Assembly: GCA_900544675.1 (NCBI GenBank)
Contig: UQVZ01000001.1
Coordinates: forward strand, 1 to 64,000
Length of the DNA stretch: 64,000 bases
Direction: 5' to 3'
Source of the DNA: an uncultured Bacteroides sp.
GTDB taxonomy: Bacteria; Bacteroidota; Bacteroidia; Bacteroidales; Bacteroidaceae
Part shown: in pieces, positions 42,255 through 49,256 of the stretch
Position numbering within the stretch: position 1 is the first letter of the stretch
Layout: each line of letters opens with the position of its first letter
Position numbers and translations under genes: made by a program
The notes under the pieces: generated by a model
What the model was told of the DNA's origin: nothing
Databases searched by the model: none
What the model saw: only the letters and a program-made list of their open reading frames with translations

Positions 42255-44744
42255 ATGAGGAATATGAAAAAACATATTGAAGTAATTTATCGGGCGGTAT
42301 GCGCCAGCCTGCTGGCAGGGGTGTTTGCCGTGTCGTGCACCGATGACAACATAGGCAGGAATATCGGTACAGACGGAAGCCTAACCTTGTCTCCCTATAA
42401 AGAAAAAGTGATGTCGCGTGCCATGGAAGCCGGTGACTCTTATTTTGACGAAGGCACCAAGTATCGGATTTGGATTACCGATCAAGGGACTTTCACTCCG
42501 GAAGAAACCGATGAAGCAAAGGGCATCGAAGCTACAGAGGGCATGCGTGGCAATATCCATATCATTAACATACGCCCCATAGAACGCACTACGCCCGATT
42601 TCTACGGCTTTACGCAAAATTCGACAACAGAAGTGCCTGGCGAAAACGATGTCACAGGAAGCTATGAGATTGCTTTACAACCGGGAACCAATGATTACAT
42701 CGATTACCTGCGGGGAGAATTGAAAGCTCCTTACGAATCAAGCGACTATGCGCAAGGCGACATCCTGCAAATGCCTTTCAAGCACATCATGTCGCAGGTA
42801 ACGTTTCAGGTATCCAAAGATACAGAGCTGGACACGGAAATACAACTGGTAAGCATCGAGATGGTAGGAAGCAATACGGATAATCCAGGAACCGAAAACA
42901 TTACTTCAGCAGGCACTTACCAAGTGGCTACGAACGAATTTGTTTTCGAAGAACAAGGCATCCGCTCAATTGATGGGAAAAATATGGAAGTACCCAGTGC
43001 CGATTTAAGCTCGCAAAGTGTAAAAGAGGTAGCCACCATTTTGACCTTCCCTACTTTTCCGACCATTGCGGACGAAACCTCTACCAGAGAAACGCCCTTG
43101 ACATACCTGCAGGTCACGTTCACTGATTCTGAGAATTATTATAAGCTCCAAGATACAGAGGGAAACAGTACGGTACTGGTTCCTATTTACAATACCCTTA
43201 CTTCGGTAGAGGGAGGCACTGCTCCTCTGGAGTTTAAGCAAAACTACCACTATACTTTGCACATCGCCTTTTCATCCGATGTACGCCGCGTGGTGACATT
43301 GGTGCCCAAAGTGTACGAATGGATAGAAGGAGAAGGAGATGAAAGTACAGAATTTATGCAAGAGCAGGATATGGGCCAGCCTGTTACTTTCAATGGCGTA
43401 TTGTGGAGCGACCGAAACTTGGGAGCCACAAGCGGAAACCCTACCCGCAGCGTAGATGACTGGTATAATAGCATCGGATATTTGTATCAATACGGAAGGA
43501 ATATTCCGTATTATCCGTACACCGTAAATGGTAGCACTATTGATTTTTCTACTCCGGCATCGGTTGCTTTAGGAACAAATGGCAGAACAGTTTATCCGGT
43601 TATTGATTATGCGTCATGGGGACTCAATCTTGATGATTTTGGAACTAAGTGGTGGATAGGTCCAACAGGAACTGACACCTATTTAATTTGGGACTTAGAT
43701 CCGGTAAAAGCTAAAAACGATTATACCCTAATTGATTTTGGCTATTATAATGATAGTGGTGATAAATACAGGCTTTCTTACTTAAAGGATTACGACGATG
43801 GATGGGAAAAGAACACGAATACCCCTTGTCCCCCGGGATGGCGTTTGCCGACCACACAAGATTTCATGGGCATCATGCCAAGTAGCGGATATTCAGGGAA
43901 TATCACATTCCGTATAATAACAAGCATAAATTCTAATACAGGAAGTTGGGATGCAGATCGAGAAGGGGAATACGATTATGAGATTAATGAAGAAAATCGC
44001 ACGAAGTTAGAAGGTTTAGATGATCTCCTCCTCAGTGGGACTCAGAATGCCTACCAGGGATCTTATCCTTATTTATTCAGAGAGGAAAAAGATGATTTTA
44101 AAGATGGAACTGGTAAAAGAGGTGTGTATATACTCAGTATGGGAGAACAAGATAAAGTCGCAATAAGAGATTTAAGTAATGGATTAGGGCGAACTAATGG
44201 TGCGAACTATACGTATCATTGGGGAGCTATCTATGGAATCAAAAACCAAGGGACCAATAATGCTTACCGGGTGAAATGGAACATTGAATTAATTAATGAT
44301 GAAATACCCAAAACAATATATGATGAGGATAAAAAGGAATCAGTTTGGGTGTATGAGAACAATCCTTTTAAAGGCCTGCTGGTAATATCCCGTTACGAAG
44401 CTTCCCCTACAGATGATTTTACGCCGGACGCAAACGGTTCTTACGAACACAATGTGACAACGACATACGACTGGGATCATCCGGTAGAGGTGATGTATTT
44501 ACCCATTGGCGGTTATTGCGATGCTGAATCATCAAAAGGACAATTACTTAACATCGGGACAGAAGTCTGGTACGCGACCTCGGAAGCAAACATTGAGGGA
44601 AGAGTTGATAACGACCAAAGAAAAAACATGATATGGATTAAATATGCAGGACGTTCCAGCCAGAATAGCCAGGCGATAGTTTATTCCGACTTGTCACGAC
44701 TGGGAGCAGCCGTATTTGTCCGTTGTGTCCGAGATTTATATTAA
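42255..44744 (+). CDS. Fimbrillin lipoprotein with FISUMP-like C-terminal half
   Basis: An 829-residue lipoprotein (lipobox AVSC, cysteine 28). Residues about 35-370 look like a fimbrillin (FKHIMSQVTFQVSKDTEL, LEFKQNYHYTLHIAFSSDVRRVVTLVP). Residues about 375-829 resemble a FISUMP (Fib_succ_major) domain: VTFNGVLWSDRNLGATSG, YLYQYGRN, NTPCPPGWRLPTTQDFMGIM, and the closing LGAAVFVRCVRDLY. FISUMP modules occur in surface proteins and often lie at C-termini as tip or adhesin domains. It is the largest protein of the operon and a good candidate for the fimbrial tip adhesin. The central coding stretch (43.4-44.4 kb) is visibly more AT-rich than the start. Confidence 0.8.
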   Translation: MRNMKKHIEVIYRAVCASLLAGVFAVSCTDDNIGRNIGTDGSLTLSPYKEKVMSRAMEAGDSYFDEGTKYRIWITDQGTFTPEETDEAKGIEATEGMRGNIHIINIRPIERTTPDFYGFTQNSTTEVPGENDVTGSYEIALQPGTNDYIDYLRGELKAPYESSDYAQGDILQMPFKHIMSQVTFQVSKDTELDTEIQLVSIEMVGSNTDNPGTENITSAGTYQVATNEFVFEEQGIRSIDGKNMEVPSADLSSQSVKEVATILTFPTFPTIADETSTRETPLTYLQVTFTDSENYYKLQDTEGNSTVLVPIYNTLTSVEGGTAPLEFKQNYHYTLHIAFSSDVRRVVTLVPKVYEWIEGEGDESTEFMQEQDMGQPVTFNGVLWSDRNLGATSGNPTRSVDDWYNSIGYLYQYGRNIPYYPYTVNGSTIDFSTPASVALGTNGRTVYPVIDYASWGLNLDDFGTKWWIGPTGTDTYLIWDLDPVKAKNDYTLIDFGYYNDSGDKYRLSYLKDYDDGWEKNTNTPCPPGWRLPTTQDFMGIMPSSGYSGNITFRIITSINSNTGSWDADREGEYDYEINEENRTKLEGLDDLLLSGTQNAYQGSYPYLFREEKDDFKDGTGKRGVYILSMGEQDKVAIRDLSNGLGRTNGANYTYHWGAIYGIKNQGTNNAYRVKWNIELINDEIPKTIYDEDKKESVWVYENNPFKGLLVISRYEASPTDDFTPDANGSYEHNVTTTYDWDHPVEVMYLPIGGYCDAESSKGQLLNIGTEVWYATSEANIEGRVDNDQRKNMIWIKYAGRSSQNSQAIVYSDLSRLGAAVFVRCVRDLY

Positions 44745-44766
44745 GCAGAGGAAGGAGGAAAACCAG

Positions 44767-45924
44767 ATGAAACGAAACATCATATATAATATAGGTATAG
44801 GCATCCTGACCAGCCTGCTCTTTGCCTGCACCCAAGAAGAGCCTGCCGCAGACATTCCTGCTCCGGAAGCTCCCCAAGGAAAAGTGGAAGTAAGGTTTAC
44901 CTTGCCCGGCATGGTAGCCGAACCTTTGGACGGATTCGCAGCAGAAAGCCGTTCCATTTTGACCGATAAGAACATACCGATAGTAAACCTTCCGGACGGG
45001 ACTACCCTTTGGCTGTTTGCCGAAGATATCACCGCTGGAGCATCAGGCGAGGCAGAACTGAAAAGCTATGTAGTACGCGATATAGACGGCATGTATGACG
45101 AAGAAGGAAGACAGCTTCAGCAGCTTCTTCCTTGCGAAGTGGACGAAGAAGGAAATCTGATACAGGAGTCTTCCGTGCCTCTGTATTTGACATTCGGGAA
45201 AACCTATCGTTTCCGTGCAGTCTCTCCTGCCCGCCAGTTTATAAAAGACGCGGTAGATAACAGCGGAAATCCGGTATATGCGCTCTATGTAGACAATAAG
45301 GAATATGTAATAGCCACCGATGACCGTTATGAGGAAACTGCCGCTACCGAAGTAACAATTAGCACGGAAGCTGCCGGCGAAAGCAGTACGGGCGTAGAAA
45401 TAGTGGAAATGAATCCACTGATCAACCAGACTGCCCAACTGGAATTTACCATCGAGCCGGAAGCCGGCAACGAGTATATCCACTCCATTTCGGTATTGCC
45501 GCAAGGCATCGAGATATCGGGCGTGCAAGACCGCTATGCGGCTTCGTCAGCAAATAACGTACCGTGGAACTGGTCGACGGGTGAACCCCTGCATGCCTAT
45601 ACGGGCGACAATAACACCCGCTTCCAGATACGGAAAGACACGCAATTTGCAGACGCGTTTATCGAAGAACGCGAGAACGGCACGCTGTACATCCGCTGCC
45701 CGATATTGCCTACCAATGCTTTTTCGACTTCCATTATCGTAATATTCAACTTGCAGATAAACGGAAGCCCTACACAATATGAGATGATGCTGAACCAGAA
45801 AATCTATCAGGCTGCCTATACGTATCACTATAAAGGTACGGTCAGCATTCAAGACGGTGTGAGCGTCATTACTTGGCAATATGTGAACTGGAGCACAGAG
45901 TCGCCCATTATTCCACGCAATTGA
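44767..45924 (+). CDS. Fimbrillin-family lipoprotein
   Basis: A 385-residue lipoprotein (lipobox LFAC, cysteine 21). GKVEVRFTLPGMVAEPLDGFAAESRSIL and LPDGTTLWLFAEDI match the start of Mfa-like subunits, and GKTYRFRAVSPARQFI and PTQYEMMLNQKIYQAAYTYHYKGTVSIQDG fit later strands. A GGAGG ribosome site before the ATG at 44767 supports that start; the frame extends upstream only to a TTG inside the previous gene. Probably a minor pilin. Confidence 0.76.
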   Translation: MKRNIIYNIGIGILTSLLFACTQEEPAADIPAPEAPQGKVEVRFTLPGMVAEPLDGFAAESRSILTDKNIPIVNLPDGTTLWLFAEDITAGASGEAELKSYVVRDIDGMYDEEGRQLQQLLPCEVDEEGNLIQESSVPLYLTFGKTYRFRAVSPARQFIKDAVDNSGNPVYALYVDNKEYVIATDDRYEETAATEVTISTEAAGESSTGVEIVEMNPLINQTAQLEFTIEPEAGNEYIHSISVLPQGIEISGVQDRYAASSANNVPWNWSTGEPLHAYTGDNNTRFQIRKDTQFADAFIEERENGTLYIRCPILPTNAFSTSIIVIFNLQINGSPTQYEMMLNQKIYQAAYTYHYKGTVSIQDGVSVITWQYVNWSTESPIIPRN

Positions 45925-45947
45925 TGAACCTAAAATTTTGAGCAGTT

Positions 45948-47132
45948 ATGAAACCGATGACTATTCTAACTATATGTATGCTGGCTGCGGGGGCGCTTCT
46001 GACAGCCTGCACGCAACAAGAAGAACCGGAAAGCGCAGGTGAAAACACTCCTGTATTGCGCGATTTCACCATAAACACTTCGGTTGCCGCCATGCAAACG
46101 GGAAGCGGCGGCACAACCTCGCGCAGCCTGCAGCCCATGGGACCGGAAGCCGAGAACCCGGTAAAGTCGCTTGCCATCATCCAGTTTGACTCGGAAGGAA
46201 ACCTGTTGCGGATAAATGAAAACGAAGGAAGCGGCATCGAAAGGTATTACCATTACCGCGATTTTACAGAAGGAGGCACATTGCCGGGCAACCTGTCGCC
46301 CCAGTTGACGGGCATTTCCCTTTATACCGGATTATCGCAAACACGTGTTTGCTTTATCGGCAATATGGACGAAGCGGCTGTAGAAGAATTGCTCTATCAG
46401 GACGGTACGACCAACCCGGTAGGCTGGAACGACTTTCAGAACAAGACGGTTACCATCCGTTACATCACCGAAGGAGACGAGGTGGGACACGTAGAACAGA
46501 TTTATCTTTTCGGCTATTATGAAGGTGCCTTGGGCGCAGGAGGAAGCAGCTTGGATAATGGAGAGACAGCACAAGCCATGTCGGTCGTATTGTCTCGCCT
46601 GATAGCCCGCCTGGAAATCAGCATCAATTTAGGAGAAGGGGTTACATTGCCGGCAGACCATCATATTTATTTCCGTTTGCAGAATGTAGAGGAAAGAGCT
46701 TATCTGTTTTTGAATGTAGAGCGCACAAACTATGTACACCAACATGCGGAACTGATGCCTACAACCGACCGGACTGACTACATCACCGGAGCCGAATTCA
46801 GTACCTTCTACTTTTATGTAGCTCCCCACTTGGTGATGAGCGAGCTGGCTGATACGAATGCTACCCGGCTGTTGATATGGTGCACGACAGAAAGTGCAGA
46901 AAATCTAAAGGAAGATGAAGCCGATGCCAAGATATTGCTGTGCAACGATCCGCTGGGAGAAATGCCTACCGCAGCCGGCGCTTTCTGGCTGAACCGAAAC
47001 AGTATTTACCACGTAAATATCACATTGACTTACGAAGACGGCAGTTCGAGAGCAAACGGAGAGACAGACAGCCCATGGGGAGTGAAGGAAGCAGACGGAA
47101 GCTACCATTACAGGATAAACCTGAAAAACTAA
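45948..47132 (+). CDS. Fimbrillin-family lipoprotein, last gene of the fimbrial operon
   Basis: A 394-residue lipoprotein (lipobox LTAC, cysteine 21). VKSLAIIQFDSEGNLLRINENEG near the N-terminus and VLSRLIARLEISINLGEGVTLP (about 205-225) are typical fimbrillin segments, and the end FWLNRNSIYHVNITLTYED matches the terminal domain of the family. It starts 23 bases after the previous gene and is followed by a strong terminator. A minor subunit is likely; which position in the fibre it occupies cannot be told. Confidence 0.76.
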   Translation: MKPMTILTICMLAAGALLTACTQQEEPESAGENTPVLRDFTINTSVAAMQTGSGGTTSRSLQPMGPEAENPVKSLAIIQFDSEGNLLRINENEGSGIERYYHYRDFTEGGTLPGNLSPQLTGISLYTGLSQTRVCFIGNMDEAAVEELLYQDGTTNPVGWNDFQNKTVTIRYITEGDEVGHVEQIYLFGYYEGALGAGGSSLDNGETAQAMSVVLSRLIARLEISINLGEGVTLPADHHIYFRLQNVEERAYLFLNVERTNYVHQHAELMPTTDRTDYITGAEFSTFYFYVAPHLVMSELADTNATRLLIWCTTESAENLKEDEADAKILLCNDPLGEMPTAAGAFWLNRNSIYHVNITLTYEDGSSRANGETDSPWGVKEADGSYHYRINLKN

Positions 47133-47138
47133 TTTTTT

Positions 47139-47235
47139 ATATCTCTATCAAAACGTGAGGTAGCGTCCTCACACACATTTTAATTAGTAATCTCAGAAAC
47201 CGGTGCGCAGGGATGCGTGCCGGTTTCGTCTTTTT
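47139..47235 (+). ncRNA. Duplicated double-hairpin element, copy 1 (includes operon terminator)
   Basis: ATCTCTATCAAAAC is followed by the hairpin GTGAGG-TAGCGT-CCTCAC (47155-47172), a linker, and the hairpin GAAACCGG...CCGGTTTC (47196-47227), whose inner stem GCGCA/TGCGT closes a GGGA loop, then a T-run. The second hairpin works as a terminator for the fimbrial operon. Copy 2 at 47363-47462 keeps the layout with compensatory base changes, so a structured RNA element is suggested. The class is not one that I recognise. Confidence 0.5.
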
Positions 47236-47362
47236 ATAAAGAAGCATATACGGCTGCAAGAAATGGAGTAAATCTCATTTCAAACAAAAAAAATGCTTTG
47301 TGGAAAACAATTTCGTGCTTACTGATGTTATATGGATGAAGGGAAGAAATTCCCATCCAAAC
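47236..47362. other. Spacer with a GAAA-loop hairpin
   Basis: Between the two copies of the double-hairpin element. GGGAA-GAAA-TTCCC at 47341-47354, flanked by TGGAT (47333-47337) and ATCCA (47355-47359), makes a third hairpin. No gene is present. Confidence 0.45.
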
Positions 47363-47462
47363 ATATCTCTATCAAAACAAGATGAGGAAGCGTCCTCATG
47401 CATCAAACTTAAATCAGTAATTCGGAAAAGCCGGTACGCAGTGATGCGCGCCGGCTTTTTTT
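47363..47462 (+). ncRNA. Duplicated double-hairpin element, copy 2
   Basis: ATCTCTATCAAAAC recurs, then ATGAGG-AAGCGT-CCTCAT (47382-47399), then a GCCGG...CCGGC hairpin with inner CGCA/TGCG pairs and a GTGA loop, ending in seven Ts. Compared with copy 1 the first stem changes G-C to A-T at its base on both sides, and both terminal loops fit GNRA. It sits between convergent units and also ends near the hipA stop. Confidence 0.5.
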
Positions 47463-48727
47463 CATTTATATAACTGAATTTGCTTTTCGAAAACAGCAGA
47501 AAAACATTCCTGTTCGTTTTTCGTAATGCCCAATCGCGTAGCCAATGCTCGCCATTCTTTGATGGCATCCAGAACCTCATTGATGATTTGCAGAGCTTCC
47601 TGTTTCTGGAGCATATATTCCTCACAGGAATTCAGCAATTCATTCAAATCCGATTTATTGGTATAGCTGTTAATTAACAAACTTTGATACTCATTCAGTG
47701 TAGGATTCATATCGTATGCCGGAGACAGGGTCCATCCCTTGGCAGTCAGAAGAAAACCATGATTGCGAAAATGGTCATCCGTATTGCCAATGCAGATATT
47801 GAATGCGACCCTGCGATACAGTTCTTTCAGATTTTCCTCCACGTTGGTACAGTTCTGAAGTATGAAGTCGACCATATCCAGATAGCCGTTGCCGGTATTG
47901 GCATTATCGCCATCATTCAAGCCTAAAAGCGTCATGGCTGAAGCAAAGTGTATGCGCTTGCCGTCTTCCCTTCTGTCAAATCGTCGGGAAAGCAAGGTAT
48001 GGTATTTGTCGTTTGTAGAGATTACTCTTGTCTCTGCAGCATTGACACCAGCTTTCTTTGCCAATAGATGTGAGAAATGTTCCCAAAGCCCAGCATTATA
48101 ATTATCTTTGCGGGACGGAAATTTTGCTATATACAAGATCTTGTTCTCGTCTATCACGCTTGCCTTTGGACGCGCTCCGCCAAGAGATGAACCGGGCTGT
48201 ATCAACTGTGTAATCCAACGCATTTCAGGCAACTGGTTTTCATCTTCACTTTTCTCTATTTCGAAACTAGCCGCAATCAACTCACGAATGTCTGTCAGTG
48301 GGGGAATGCGCAGGACTTCGCTTGCATTGATATATGCTCCATCCATAGATTCCTTGAATCGAAAAGCGCCCATACGGGAAAAATCCTCAATTCCGATAAG
48401 ATAGTCGAATGAAGAAAGCCGACGTACCGGACGTTTCTCTTCCTTTGCCAGAATCTGTTCCCGACGATTTATCAATGTACGTCCCCATCTATCTGGAAGG
48501 GCATCTGAAAAGCATCCGAAAATATCTTTGCCGGGAGCTGTGTATTGCTGTCCGGGATAATTGTTCAAGTCATCGCTAAGAAATAGATTGCCATAATCCT
48601 TAAGCCATTCATCACTGTAGCAAAATCCATAACTGTCAGAGCCGCGGAGTGATTCGTAACTCAGCTCTCCAATCAGCCTGGGTTCTCTCAGCCAATCAAA
48701 ATCGGCAAACACATAGAGTCTTCTCAT
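47462..48727 (-). CDS. hipA: HipA-family serine/threonine kinase toxin
   Basis: A 421-residue HipA-type kinase. In E. coli HipA phosphorylates glutamyl-tRNA synthetase and arrests growth. The glycine-rich SSLGGARPKAS (180-190), the catalytic NTDDH (315-319) in ICIGNTDDHFRNHGFLL and the metal-binding YDMNP (338-342) are all present. An N-terminal HipA_N-like region includes SDALPDRWGRTL (74-85). Length is close to E. coli HipA (440). It follows the hipB-like gene by three bases, as in a classical hipBA operon. The target in this organism is unknown. Confidence 0.9.
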   Translation of the reverse strand: MRRLYVFADFDWLREPRLIGELSYESLRGSDSYGFCYSDEWLKDYGNLFLSDDLNNYPGQQYTAPGKDIFGCFSDALPDRWGRTLINRREQILAKEEKRPVRRLSSFDYLIGIEDFSRMGAFRFKESMDGAYINASEVLRIPPLTDIRELIAASFEIEKSEDENQLPEMRWITQLIQPGSSLGGARPKASVIDENKILYIAKFPSRKDNYNAGLWEHFSHLLAKKAGVNAAETRVISTNDKYHTLLSRRFDRREDGKRIHFASAMTLLGLNDGDNANTGNGYLDMVDFILQNCTNVEENLKELYRRVAFNICIGNTDDHFRNHGFLLTAKGWTLSPAYDMNPTLNEYQSLLINSYTNKSDLNELLNSCEEYMLQKQEALQIINEVLDAIKEWRALATRLGITKNEQECFSAVFEKQIQLYK

Positions 48728-48730
48728 AAC

Positions 48731-49051
48731 TTATTCTTTTTTGGATGCCCTTTCCCGTTTCTTGAGACTCAAATCCTGCAAGGCTTTTCCCATTGCATCT
48801 TCTTTTGCAAGCAGAAGAATATCATCATCCAACTGAAGTGCATAAAGCACCCTGAGATAAATGCCTATTGCCACTGTCGGTGTGCCTTTCTCGATGCGTG
48901 AAACCGTAAGCGGTGAACAGGTGGCACGTTCGGCAACTTGAGCGATACTGAGATTTCTGCGCAGTCTTGCCAGCCTTATCTGCTCGCCTACTATCTGCAT
49001 CTTTTGCTCTAACTTCCTTGGCAACTTGGTGCCCATTGTATTTTTTGTCAT
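48731..49051 (-). CDS. hipB: HipB-like helix-turn-helix antitoxin
   Basis: A 106-residue XRE-type DNA-binding protein with a helix-turn-helix at about 23-78 (QIRLARLRRNLSIAQVAERATCSPLTVSRIEKG). The basic C-terminal tail KKRERASKKE could contact HipA or DNA. It is the first gene of the pair and would neutralise HipA and repress the operon. A perfect 11-bp inverted repeat that brackets its -7 box is the probable operator. Confidence 0.9.
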   Translation of the reverse strand: MTKNTMGTKLPRKLEQKMQIVGEQIRLARLRRNLSIAQVAERATCSPLTVSRIEKGTPTVAIGIYLRVLYALQLDDDILLLAKEDAMGKALQDLSLKKRERASKKE

Positions 49052-49057
49052 AATCTC

Positions 49058-49111
49058 AACCTATCATATAATATGCAAATATAGTGATTTTGCTTTATTT
49101 TATGATAGGTT
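49058..49111. promoter_or_regulatory. HipB operator and promoter
   Basis: AACCTATCATA (49058-49068) and TATGATAGGTT (49101-49111) are perfect inverted repeats with 32 bases between. The minus-strand -7 box TATATTTG (49083-49076) lies between them, and CATATAATATG at 49065-49075 is nearly symmetric. Binding of HipB dimers to both arms would cover the promoter, as in hipBA autoregulation. Confidence 0.65.
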
Positions 49112-49210
49112 ATAGGGCTATTTTACTCAAATATTCTATCCAACGATTGAGATTGTCTTTTTCTCTGTGCCTCTGCGCCGCTGCGTTTAATCTTGCCGAC
49201 CGGTTTTGGC

Positions 49211-49244
49211 AAGCACCCCGATGCGGTTGCACATCGGAGTGCTT
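49211..49244 (-). terminator. Hairpin after the AsmA-family gene
   Basis: AAGCACCCCGATG (49211-49223) pairs with CATCGGAGTGCTT (49232-49244) with one mismatch and an 8-base loop, directly after the AsmA stop. No T-run follows, so it may only stabilise the mRNA end. A degenerate CTCTGTGCCTCTGCG word lies beyond it (49157-49185). Confidence 0.55.
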
Positions 49245-49256
49245 GGGAATATAGGT

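Noticed and set aside
47462..49051. Restriction or phage-defence island
   Set aside because: Only a HipBA pair is present; no nuclease, methylase or other defence gene adjoins it.
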